Source: Chloroflexota bacterium
GTDB taxonomy: Bacteria > Chloroflexota > Anaerolineae > Anaerolineales > Villigracilaceae
NCBI GenBank assembly: GCA_016191985.1
Contig: JACPVB010000192.1
Span: forward strand, 1 to 11,461
Direction: 5' to 3'
Length of the DNA: 11,461 bases
Of this stretch, positions 5,624 to 11,461 are shown in pieces. The position numbers and the translations under genes are program-made. The notes under the pieces are model-generated. The model saw only the letters and a program-made list of their open reading frames with translations, was not told the DNA's origin and did not search any database. Position 1 is the stretch's first letter; each line of letters begins with the position of its first letter.

Positions 5624-6396
5624 ACAAACCGACGCCTCCTCCGCGAAAAAGAAAGTTCCATCCAGCCCTTCTTATAATCCTGCTGGTTGCTGTCGCTGGC
5701 GTCGCGGCATGGACGGTAACCTCGTCCCCGGCGTTGGGGTTGAACGAGCCAACCGTCGCTCCCACACATGCCCGTTCCTTCGCGTTTGCGGAAATTGCAA
5801 AGCCCACGTACACCGCGCTGCCAATGTCATCCCCTGTGGGGACGGAAAATTCCCTTCCAACAGAAAATTCACTCCCAGCAGAATCTTCCTTACCAACCCA
5901 GGCTCCAACGGTCACTCCCGAATCTGTGGTGCAGGCGGTGATTGTGGACCTGCCGTCCAGCGGATACATCCAGCCAGTATCGCAGGATGGTTACGAACAG
6001 GCTCCCATCTCCTCCGGTGGGAACAAATATATCCTGGTGGACATCTCAGAACAGCACATGTACGTCTATGAAGGCGATGCGCTGGTGTTTAGCTTTGTCG
6101 CATCCACCGGGATGAATAACGCCACCCGCGTTGGAAATTTCAGCGTGTTGGACAAAATCCCGAATGCCTACGGCGCCACGTGGGATCTTTGGATGCCGAA
6201 CTGGCTCGGTATTTACTGGGCTGGCAGTTTGGAAAATGGAATCCACGCCCTGCCGATTTTGTCGAACGGCGGACAGTTGTGGGCGGGCTACCTCGGCGTA
6301 CCCATTTCCTATGGGTGTGTGGTGTTGGGCGTTTACGAGTCCCAACTGCTGTACGACTGGGCCGAGGTCGGTACACCGGTTGAGATTCGGTGGTGA
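5620..6396 (+). CDS. L,D-transpeptidase (YkuD), membrane-anchored, SYGC variant
   Basis: A 258-aa protein. A basic start (PPPRKRKFHP) precedes a membrane helix at about 16-33, then a Ser/Pro/Thr-rich stalk with an imperfect repeat TENSLP/TENSLP/AESSLP (75-92). The YkuD domain begins with KYILVDISEQHMYVYEGD. YkuD enzymes form 3-3 peptidoglycan cross-links or attach proteins to the wall, using a cysteine nucleophile. Here the catalytic pair is His209 (GIHALP) and Cys233, but the usual SHGCxN motif reads SYGCVV: Tyr replaces His231 and Val replaces Asn. ATG overlaps the amidase stop (ATGA), implying translational coupling. The juxtamembrane segment SFAFAEIAKPTYT is nearly repeated in the next gene. 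Activity is likely because the Cys/His pair is kept, but altered specificity or reduced activity is possible. Confidence 0.87.
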   Translation: MNKPTPPPRKRKFHPALLIILLVAVAGVAAWTVTSSPALGLNEPTVAPTHARSFAFAEIAKPTYTALPMSSPVGTENSLPTENSLPAESSLPTQAPTVTPESVVQAVIVDLPSSGYIQPVSQDGYEQAPISSGGNKYILVDISEQHMYVYEGDALVFSFVASTGMNNATRVGNFSVLDKIPNAYGATWDLWMPNWLGIYWAGSLENGIHALPILSNGGQLWAGYLGVPISYGCVVLGVYESQLLYDWAEVGTPVEIRW

Positions 6397-6440
6397 GGAA
6401 CCATGTCATTGGGGAGTACTGAAGGTTTGTTGGTAAATAG

Positions 6441-6506
6441 GCTCGAGCCGCCGTCCTCGGCGGCGTTCGCGAGTAAACCCTTCGCCGAGGACGGCGAAGG
6501 GAGCAA
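6441..6506. repeat. GC-rich hairpin repeat, copy B (uninterrupted)
   Basis: The second copy of the element at 4685-4772: GCCGCCG...CGGCGGC hairpin at about 6447-6465, then CCCTTCGCCG (6478-6487) paired with CGGCGAAGGG (6492-6501), followed by the same AGCAA. It lacks the GAGCTTGTCGA insertion of copy A. Copies A and B lie upstream of the amidase and the second transpeptidase respectively. Confidence 0.75.
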
Positions 6507-6530
6507 ACTCATCTACAACCCTTTAGTGTA

Positions 6531-6560
6531 CTCCGTCATTGCGAAGGCGATGACATAAGG
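6531..6560. repeat. Fragment of the TGTCATTGCGAGG repeat family
   Basis: CGTCATTGCGAAGGCGATGACA resembles the two ends of the palindrome at 10689-10784 brought together, with the middle lost. Its right end, ATGACA, is the -35 box of the promoter described next. Confidence 0.55.
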
Positions 6561-6577
6561 AAATAAAGGTTTATAAT
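6550..6577 (+). promoter_or_regulatory. Sigma-70-type promoter for the second transpeptidase gene
   Basis: -35 ATGACA (6550-6555, 5 of 6 to TTGACA), a 16-base spacer, and -10 TATAAT (6572-6577, perfect). Transcription would start near 6584, about 36 bases before the ATG at 6621, and the ribosome site AAGGTG (6611-6616) lies in the leader. This is the best promoter seen in the window and implies that 6621 onward can be transcribed independently of the amidase. Confidence 0.65.
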
Positions 6578-6620
6578 ATTTAAAATCGCATTTAACAGTG
6601 GATTTAGCCAAAGGTGAAAC

Positions 6621-7607
6621 ATGAACGACCCTCTTTCAAAACTACGCGATTCGATGGCTCAACAAAACAGGAAAATGCTGCAGGGTGGCAGCGGTTTGGG
6701 AAACGGGAAGCAGGCTAACGGTCCAGTGCGAAGCGGCATGTCAAAGGGTGGAAAGGCCAAAAAGAAAAGAAATTTGATTCTTCCAGTCCTTTTGATCGTA
6801 GTAGGCTGCGCGGTCTTTTCGTTCGCGGCCTGGTCCGCGGTGAATTCGCCGGTGCTGGCTTCCATTTTGAGTCTTTCATCCGCACCGCAGCAGGAGGTGC
6901 AAAGAGCGCCTTTGCAGTCTTTTGCGCAGGTGGATATTGCCAAGCCAACCTACACGCCTGCTGTGTTGGGGCCTGCGGCGCAGGTGATTCAGATTCAACC
7001 AACGGCTACCTTTACCTCAATCCCAACCGATACCGCCCTGCCGCCTCTCCCCCCGCCGACGCTTGATGCAGTTATCCTGCCAGTGGATACGCCCTTTGTA
7101 GAACCGCCCACTGCAACCTCCGCGCCGCAGCAAGCCAGCGGGGAACAGCAAACCGTCATTTCCGCAGAGATCGTCCCCGATACGCCTACGTCTGAATACG
7201 TGGCCGCGCCGACTTCTGTGGCGTACGTTCCACCGATAGGGACAGACACCGGCGGCGAGCATTGGATCGACGTGAACCTTTCGGAGCAGCGCGTGTACGC
7301 TTATGCGGGCGATACGCTGGTCAATTCATTTGTGGTTTCCACCGGCACCTGGCAGACGCCGACGGTGACCGGGAAATATAAGATCTGGATCAAACTGCGC
7401 TCCGCTGCCATGTCTGGCCCTGGATACTATTTGCCCGATGTTCCCTACATCATGTATTTTTACAAAGGCTATGGACTCCACGGCACGTACTGGCATAATA
7501 ATTTCGGCACGCCGATGAGTCATGGCTGCGTGAATCTCACCATCCCCGACGCGGAATGGGTCTACAACTTCACCCAGGTCGGGACAACGGTGAACGTGCA
7601 TTATTAA
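6621..7607 (+). CDS. L,D-transpeptidase (YkuD), membrane-anchored, long stalk
   Basis: A 328-aa protein. Residues 1-50 are polar, Gly-rich and basic, ending KKKR. One membrane helix spans about 51-71 and puts the rest outside. A long Pro/Thr/Ala-rich stalk runs from about 85 to 215, and the YkuD domain covers about 218-328, beginning HWIDVNLSEQRVYAYAGD. The active site is canonical: HGTYWHNNFG (His287) and SHGCVNL (Ser300, His301, Cys303). The juxtamembrane SFAQVDIAKPTYT matches SFAFAEIAKPTYT of the preceding transpeptidase, so the two are paralogues. The stalk is long enough to carry the active site into the wall layer. AAGGTG (6611-6616) is the ribosome site. Role inferred from family: 3-3 cross-linking of peptidoglycan or linking of a substrate to it. 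Confidence 0.9.
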   Translation: MNDPLSKLRDSMAQQNRKMLQGGSGLGNGKQANGPVRSGMSKGGKAKKKRNLILPVLLIVVGCAVFSFAAWSAVNSPVLASILSLSSAPQQEVQRAPLQSFAQVDIAKPTYTPAVLGPAAQVIQIQPTATFTSIPTDTALPPLPPPTLDAVILPVDTPFVEPPTATSAPQQASGEQQTVISAEIVPDTPTSEYVAAPTSVAYVPPIGTDTGGEHWIDVNLSEQRVYAYAGDTLVNSFVVSTGTWQTPTVTGKYKIWIKLRSAAMSGPGYYLPDVPYIMYFYKGYGLHGTYWHNNFGTPMSHGCVNLTIPDAEWVYNFTQVGTTVNVHY

Positions 7608-7611
7608 GAAG

Positions 7612-7651
7612 GTAGGCAGGTACACTGGTAAACACGTAGACAAGTACAGAC
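7612..7651. repeat. Tandem octamers (GTAnACAn), five units
   Basis: Five consecutive 8-base units: GTAGGCAG, GTACACTG, GTAAACAC, GTAGACAA, GTACAGAC. They begin a few bases after the stop of the second transpeptidase and fill much of the gap before the first Tat transpeptidase. Confidence 0.75.
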
Positions 7652-7697
7652 GATAGTTTGTCTTCTGCGTGCCCTTTGTATCCTTTTTGTTTAATAA

Positions 7698-8729
7698 ATG
7701 TCAAACCTATCACGAAGAGACTTTTTGAAATTGAGCGGCTTGGGGTTGGCAGGTTTACTGTCGCCCCCGCTCAATTTTGATTTTAACGATCCCTTCGCAA
7801 CACAGCAGGGACGCGTGACCACGCGCACCGTCTGGGTTTATAAACTTCCATCCAAGGAAGCGGAGAAGGTCAGGTTCTATCAGCGGGATACAGTTTTGGG
7901 GATCAACAACACAGCCATCAGCGACGATGTGGAGGCGCACAACCGCATCTGGTATCAAGTCGGCATGGAAAACTATACAGAAGGCTACGTTTACTCCGGC
8001 GACATTCATCCTGTGCGAACCATGCTCAACACCCCGCAAATGGAAATCCCCAGGGATGGATTGCTGGCTGAGATCAGCGTGCCATATACAGATGCGCACG
8101 AAGAACCCGATAAAGAATCCGATGTTGTTTACCGCATGTATTATGAAACCACGCATTGGGTCAAAGGTGTAACAACCAATCCAGACGGACAGATTTGGTA
8201 TGAAGTGCGTGACGATAAATGGGACAAGTTATATTTCGCGCGCGCAGAACATCTCCGTATCATGATGGCGGATGAGCTTGCGCCAATCTCTCCCGAAGTT
8301 CCAAACAAAGATAAAAGAATACAAGTGCGCCTCGATCAGCAGATTGTGATTGCTTATGAAAATAACGTCCCCGTCTTCGTGACTGCGGCTTCCACGGGCG
8401 GCATCCTGCGGGTTGGAACCTACACCACGCCCCAGGGTAACTTCCTCACATTTTACAAACGTCCCTCGCGCCACATGGCCGCCGGCGACATCGCCGCGAG
8501 CGGCTTTGACTTGCCCGGCGTCCCGTGGGTGCAATACATCACCGAAAGCGGCATATCCTTCCACGGAACGTATTGGCATAACGATTTTGGCAGACCGCGC
8601 TCGCATGGTTGTATCAACCTCACCTCCAGTGCCGCCAAATGGCTCTATCGCTGGACCTCCCCGCAAGTTCCTTTGAACAAAGAATTCTCCTTCGGCGGCG
8701 TGGGAACAAAAGTGGAGATCATCGAGTAA
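7698..8729 (+). CDS. Tat-exported L,D-transpeptidase with SH3-like modules (first of pair)
   Basis: A 343-aa protein. It starts with a twin-arginine signal (LSRRDFLKLSG, Arg6-Arg7) and a short hydrophobic stretch. No clear AxA signal-peptidase site is visible, so it may remain tethered by the signal. Residues about 38-108 (GRVTTRTVWVYKLPS...WYQV...GYVYSGDIHPV) look like a bacterial SH3-like module, and about 122-192 (AEISVPYTDAHEEP...WYEVRDD...EHLRIM) like a second. After the conserved linker ELAPISPEVP comes the YkuD domain (about 208-343) with HGTYWHNDFGRPRSHGCINL (His289, Cys305). SH3-like modules in wall enzymes usually bind peptidoglycan. Tat export means it probably folds in the cytoplasm first. 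ATG 7698 lacks a good ribosome site. It is a close paralogue of the next gene. Confidence 0.9.
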   Translation: MSNLSRRDFLKLSGLGLAGLLSPPLNFDFNDPFATQQGRVTTRTVWVYKLPSKEAEKVRFYQRDTVLGINNTAISDDVEAHNRIWYQVGMENYTEGYVYSGDIHPVRTMLNTPQMEIPRDGLLAEISVPYTDAHEEPDKESDVVYRMYYETTHWVKGVTTNPDGQIWYEVRDDKWDKLYFARAEHLRIMMADELAPISPEVPNKDKRIQVRLDQQIVIAYENNVPVFVTAASTGGILRVGTYTTPQGNFLTFYKRPSRHMAAGDIAASGFDLPGVPWVQYITESGISFHGTYWHNDFGRPRSHGCINLTSSAAKWLYRWTSPQVPLNKEFSFGGVGTKVEIIE

Positions 8730-8948
8730 CACAATATCAGTACTTCACGAAAAACTCTGGAATCAGGCAGCTTGCTGCCCAAAATTCCCATCAGCACCCA
8801 CAGGGCAAGTGAGCTGATGGAGTCCAGAATCGTGATCTACTGAATATAGATGCCTGCCCTGCGCTGGTAGGTTGAGCCTGTCGAAGGTCGCAGTACCGAT
8901 GTCACATTCTCTAAACTTCCTCTCAACCAGTATGATTACACTTGAATT
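8730..8948. repeat. Intergenic stretch with overlapping inverted repeats
   Basis: No gene is seen here. It holds GGCAGC/GCTGCC (8766-8779, 2-base loop), CCATCAGC/GCTGATGG (8788-8795 and 8813-8820) and CAGGGCA/TGCCCTG (8801-8807 and 8855-8861). The second and third pairs interleave, so they are mutually exclusive folds or a pseudoknot-like arrangement if transcribed. GAGCCTGTCGA at 8874-8884 is a third member of the GAGCYTGTCGA module. None of the hairpins is followed by a T-run. Confidence 0.55.
8931..8936 (+). promoter_or_regulatory. Possible -10 box close to the start of the second Tat transpeptidase
   Basis: TATGAT (5 of 6 to TATAAT) lies 12 bases before the ATG at 8949. Transcription from it would begin near 8943, giving an almost leaderless mRNA. 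This would fit the lack of a ribosome-binding site upstream of this gene. No convincing -35 is seen. Confidence 0.3.
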
Positions 8949-9971
8949 ATGACAATCTCCCAACTTTCCCGTCGTGACTTTTTAAAACTATCCGCTTCAG
9001 GCGTGCTCGGGCTTGCTCTCTCCGAATTGGGCATCGGCCACGCTCTGGCCGCTCCACCCACCTCGCAGGGACGCATCACCTGGAGCGGCATTCCGCTTTA
9101 TGATGCGCCCGCTCTGACTGCCAATAAACTTTTCCTCTTTCCGATAGATGAAACTGTGGAACTGCTCGGCGAAGTGCAGGGTGATGGCATCGACAATCCA
9201 TACAACAAAACCTGGTATCAATTGGATGGCGGCTACACCTATTCCGGTTGGGTGCAGCCCGTGGAAACAAAATACCAGAAACCAGTCTTTGATATTCCTG
9301 AAGAAGGAAAACTCGCCGAGATCAGCGTGCCGATGAGCCTGACCTATCTTGGTCCATACATGTACGCCAAGAACGGACATCGCCTGTATTACGGAACCAC
9401 CCACTGGATCAAGAAAGTCGTTGTCACCCGCGACGAGAAAAGCGTCTGGTACGAAATCTTTGACAGTGAATTGAAAAAATCATTCTACGTCCCATACTAC
9501 AACATGCGCCTCATTCCTGACGAGGAGCTGGCTCCACTGTCCCCGGAAGTTCCCGAAGCTGATAAATTCATCCATGTAGACCTCCCCACGCAAATGGTCA
9601 CCGCCTTTGAAGGCGAAAAGATGGTGCTCTCCGTCCGTTGCGCCAGCGGGCAAAGGGGCACAGACACGCCCAAAGGTGAGTTCACCACTTTTCATAAAGG
9701 CCCGTCCATTCACATGACCAACCAGGGCGACGCGGTTCAAAACGTCTACAACCTGCCCGGTGTTCCGTGGTGTTCGTTCTTCACGGGCGCAGGCCATGCC
9801 TTTCATGGAACCTACTGGCATAATGATTATGGACGTCCGCGCAGTCATGGCTGCGTAAACCTGCCGTCTGATATTTCCAAATGGCTTTATCGCTGGACAA
9901 CCCCCGTCGTTCCCCCAAGTGAGGATTACCTGCACCTGCCCGGACAAGGGACAAGGGTACAGGTTGTATAA
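8949..9971 (+). CDS. Tat-exported L,D-transpeptidase with SH3-like modules (second of pair)
   Basis: A 340-aa paralogue of the preceding gene. The twin-arginine signal is LSRRDFLKLSASG (Arg8-Arg9), with a hydrophobic stretch and a likely signal-peptidase site after HALA (about 35), so unlike its neighbour it is probably released. An SH3-like module lies at about 41-106 (GRITWSGIPLYDAPA...WYQLDGG...GWVQPV), and a second at about 118-190 (AEISVP...TTHWIKKV...WYEIFDSE...NMRLIP). The linker EELAPLSPEVP parallels ELAPISPEVP of the first. The YkuD domain has HGTYWHNDYGRPRSHGCVNL (His286, Cys302). No Shine-Dalgarno is visible before ATG 8949. Two nearly identical architectures in tandem suggest duplication followed by divergence in substrate, timing or release from the membrane. 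Confidence 0.9.
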   Translation: MTISQLSRRDFLKLSASGVLGLALSELGIGHALAAPPTSQGRITWSGIPLYDAPALTANKLFLFPIDETVELLGEVQGDGIDNPYNKTWYQLDGGYTYSGWVQPVETKYQKPVFDIPEEGKLAEISVPMSLTYLGPYMYAKNGHRLYYGTTHWIKKVVVTRDEKSVWYEIFDSELKKSFYVPYYNMRLIPDEELAPLSPEVPEADKFIHVDLPTQMVTAFEGEKMVLSVRCASGQRGTDTPKGEFTTFHKGPSIHMTNQGDAVQNVYNLPGVPWCSFFTGAGHAFHGTYWHNDYGRPRSHGCVNLPSDISKWLYRWTTPVVPPSEDYLHLPGQGTRVQVV

Positions 9972-10013
9972 CTCTGGAACTCGCCGGCGAAACTGCGATG
10001 CAATCTGAAACGT

Positions 10014-10068
10014 AGGGACACAGCGAGTCGCTTCATGAATTGACCATAAACCGTTTTGCTGTGTCCCT
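10014..10068. repeat. 11-bp inverted repeat AGGGACACAGC/GCTGTGTCCCT
   Basis: Perfect arms at 10014-10024 and 10058-10068 enclose a 33-base loop between the last transpeptidase and the scramblase-like gene. No T-run follows, so it is more likely a palindromic repeat than an intrinsic terminator, though it could still end or stabilise the upstream transcript. Confidence 0.65.
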
Positions 10069-10113
10069 GCAAACCCGTATCTAAGGTAAACTAACCAATC
10101 ACGAGGAGAAAAA

Positions 10114-10686
10114 ATGGATCCAATTTTTCAACACAATCAATATTTGCTCAAACGACAGGTCTTTGCGCTGGCGGGTAAATTCCGCTTCTATGCGAACGAG
10201 CAGCTCGTTTTATTCAGCGAGCAGAAGATGTTCAAACTGCGCGAGGATATCCGCGTCTATTCCGATGAAGGCAAGACCCGTGAAGTATTGATGATCAAAG
10301 CCCGCCAGATCATCGACTTCTCCGCCGCGTTCGACGTAGTGGACAGCGCCAGCAGCCAAAAGCTCGGTGCGCTCCGCCGCAAGGGACTCGCATCCATCCT
10401 GCGGGATGAGTGGGAGGTACTCGATGCCAATGATAATATCGTTGGTAAATTGTTCGAAGACAGCATGGGGCTGGCATTGGTGCGCCGCTTCCTGACGGGC
10501 CTTGTCCCCCAGAATTACGACATCACCGTCGGAGCAACCCGCGTGGCTGATCTCAAACAAAACTTCAACCCATTCGCCTATCAATTAAACCTGGATTTCA
10601 GCATGGATGTCGCTCATATGCTGGACCGCCGCATCGGCATCGCTGCCGGCATTCTTCTCGCTGCGATTGAAGGAAGACAGAGTTAA
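10114..10686 (+). CDS. LURP-one-related / phospholipid-scramblase-like protein
   Basis: A 190-aa protein of the LURP-one-related (LOR) type, a Tubby C-terminal-like beta-barrel fold shared with phospholipid scramblases. The recognisable features are the opening YLLKRQVFALAGKFRFY, a run of alternating strands with KLREDIRVYSDE and REVLMIKARQIIDFSAAFDVVDS, and LGALRRKGLASILRDEWEVLD. A near C-terminal helix (RIGIAAGILLAAIEG) follows; in scramblase-like proteins this is buried in the barrel rather than membrane spanning. Length is normal for bacterial members. Their biochemical role is unsettled. GAGGAG (10103-10108), 5 bases before ATG, is the strongest ribosome site in the window and suggests good expression. 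No signal peptide, so it is cytoplasmic or peripheral. The next gene on the same strand is separated by a palindromic repeat. Confidence 0.78.
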   Translation: MDPIFQHNQYLLKRQVFALAGKFRFYANEQLVLFSEQKMFKLREDIRVYSDEGKTREVLMIKARQIIDFSAAFDVVDSASSQKLGALRRKGLASILRDEWEVLDANDNIVGKLFEDSMGLALVRRFLTGLVPQNYDITVGATRVADLKQNFNPFAYQLNLDFSMDVAHMLDRRIGIAAGILLAAIEGRQS

Positions 10687-10688
10687 TA

Positions 10689-10784
10689 TGTCGTTGCGAG
10701 GGTGGCGTTCGTCCACCCGAAGCAATCCCAAAATATTTGGAGATTGCCTCGTCGCAAAGGGCAAGAGCGCTCCTCGCAATGACA
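10689..10784. repeat. Imperfect palindromic repeat, TGTCRTTGCGAGG ends
   Basis: The ends TGTCGTTGCGAGG (10689-10701) and CCTCGCAATGACA (10772-10784) are inverted with one mismatch. Inside, GCAATC...GATTGC flanks CCAAAATATTTGG, so most of the 96 bases can fold into one long hairpin. It fills the gap between the scramblase-like gene and the 141-aa gene and lies 10 bases before the latter's start. Fragments of the same family occur at 6531-6560 and near 2016-2026. The type (ends ATTGCGAGG...GCAATGACA, internal GCAATC) is a widespread non-coding interspersed repeat. Confidence 0.85.
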
Positions 10785-10794
10785 TCCACACATT

Positions 10795-11220
10795 ATGCCC
10801 AACACCCCTCTTTTCGCTGGTCTTGTAATTGACGAAGCAGGCCGCCCTGCTGAATCCGCTTTTATTGGAAGCGACCCTTGTTATGTAGTGAATGATGCCG
10901 GTTTCAAGCGCCACATCCCCTCCGAGCAGGTGGACCGCGCGGTGCTGAATCAAATGGCGGAAATGATGAAAGGCAGCGAAGACCTGCTCTCCGAACAGAC
11001 CGCCAAAATGCTCGGGCAGGAGGACCCCTTCTCAAAAGCCATCATCGAACAGCAGCTTAAAAATATTGATAAACAATTCGACGCGCTCATGCAGACCGGC
11101 ATCCCAGAAGACATGCGTGCCTATCTCGGCATGATGGGTTTCAAGGTGGTCATCAATTATCACGGTGAGATCGTACGAGTGGAGCAGCCTGGAGCCGCAG
11201 GCGGTGAGGGTGACGAATAA
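10795..11220 (+). CDS. Hypothetical 141-aa protein
   Basis: Not recognised. The N-terminus (LFAGLVIDEAGRPAESAFIGSDPCYVVNDAGFKRHIPSEQVD) looks like two small beta-hairpins. A helical middle (about 47-100) follows, rich in Glu, Gln, Met and Lys (VLNQMAEMMKGSEDLLSEQTAKML, IIEQQLKNIDKQFDALM), which could form a coiled coil or helical hairpin. A last strand pair (FKVVINYHGEIVRVEQP) and a Gly/Glu tail close it. No signal peptide or membrane helix, so it is probably cytoplasmic. The start ATG follows directly on the end of a palindromic repeat and has no Shine-Dalgarno. It could be read through from the scramblase-like gene, which is 108 bases upstream on the same strand, and the pair is closed by one terminator, which favours a shared transcript. 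Confidence 0.7.
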   Translation: MPNTPLFAGLVIDEAGRPAESAFIGSDPCYVVNDAGFKRHIPSEQVDRAVLNQMAEMMKGSEDLLSEQTAKMLGQEDPFSKAIIEQQLKNIDKQFDALMQTGIPEDMRAYLGMMGFKVVINYHGEIVRVEQPGAAGGEGDE

Positions 11221-11231
11221 AGTTAAAAGCA

Positions 11232-11270
11232 AGCCTCCGAGTTCTTCAAGAACTCGGAGGCTTTTTGTTT
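11232..11270 (+). terminator. Strong intrinsic terminator
   Basis: A 13-bp perfect stem, AGCCTCCGAGTTC (11232-11244) and GAACTCGGAGGCT (11250-11262), with a 5-base loop, followed by TTTTTGTTT. It begins 11 bases after the stop of the 141-aa gene and would end the scramblase-like/141-aa transcript. Confidence 0.9.
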
Positions 11271-11313
11271 AATCGTAGTAGCGACTCATGAAGTTTAAAA
11301 AATAAATACCGTA

Positions 11314-11397
11314 ACATGTCACCCTGAGCGACACCTGCACTGCACCAAACGCAGTGCGGTGCAAGTGAGCGAAGAACGCTCACTCAGGATGACATGT
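11314..11397. repeat. Palindromic repeat, ACATGTCA ends
   Basis: The left end ACATGTCACCCTGAG (11314-11328) and the right end CTCAGGATGACATGT (11383-11397) are inverted with one mismatch. Inside lie GCACTGC and GCAGTGC (around 11338-11358), and GAGCGAAGAACGCTC. Most of the 84 bases can fold back. No coding capacity; it looks like a small non-autonomous element distinct from the TTGCGAGG family but sharing TGACA at its ends. The remaining bases to the window end show nothing further. Confidence 0.75.
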
Positions 11398-11461
11398 ACT
11401 TTGAGATCAGATTACAACTTTAATTTCTTAAATTCCATCAGTCGCTTTGTCACTCAGCAAA

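Noticed and set aside
10607..10828. Small plus-strand frame across the palindromic repeat
   Set aside because: It consists of the end of the scramblase-like gene read out of frame and the non-coding palindrome.

Overview
The window looks like a chromosomal segment of a free-living bacterium, most likely Chloroflexota, class Anaerolineae. This is an inference from style: lipoproteins and membrane-anchored enzymes with Thr/Pro-rich 'PTxTPT' stalks, several Tat-exported L,D-transpeptidases, an SDR-type threonine dehydrogenase, and many small palindromic or short tandem repeats between genes. There is no rRNA, tRNA or taxonomic marker, so this is not proven.

Layout. Positions 1-840 hold a small AT-rich PD-(D/E)XK nuclease-like gene on the minus strand, bracketed by a perfect 13-bp inverted repeat whose core resembles integron recombination half-sites. 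Positions 843-1856 (minus) encode an SDR-type L-threonine 3-dehydrogenase. A lipoprotein with a lectin-like beta-sandwich domain follows (1969-2781, plus), and its signal peptide appears to be written in repeat-derived DNA. Positions 2783-3701 are repeat-rich: tandem heptamers, a 17-bp perfect inverted pair, direct copies of a palindromic element, and a two-helix small membrane protein between them. A 319-aa protein with a possible second nuclease motif follows (3704-4663).

The core is a co-directional peptidoglycan-remodelling block at 4826-9971. It contains an Amidase_3 N-acetylmuramoyl-L-alanine amidase, two L,D-transpeptidases (YkuD) anchored by an N-terminal helix and a Pro/Thr-rich stalk, and two tandem Tat-exported L,D-transpeptidases with SH3-like N-terminal modules. 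The amidase and first transpeptidase overlap by ATGA. The second has its own good promoter, whose -35 lies in a repeat fragment. One enzyme would remove peptide stems from the glycan and four would make or edit 3-3 cross-links or attach proteins to the wall. The helix-anchored pair share a juxtamembrane motif and the Tat pair share linker and SH3-like architecture, so each pair arose by duplication.

Positions 10114-11270 hold a LURP-one/scramblase-like protein and a conserved-looking 141-aa unknown protein. They are separated by a near-perfect palindromic repeat and closed by a strong intrinsic terminator. The last 150 bases carry another palindromic repeat. The least explained signal in the window is the repeat ecology: several unrelated families, some nested in one another's hairpin loops, some supplying a promoter box or coding sequence.
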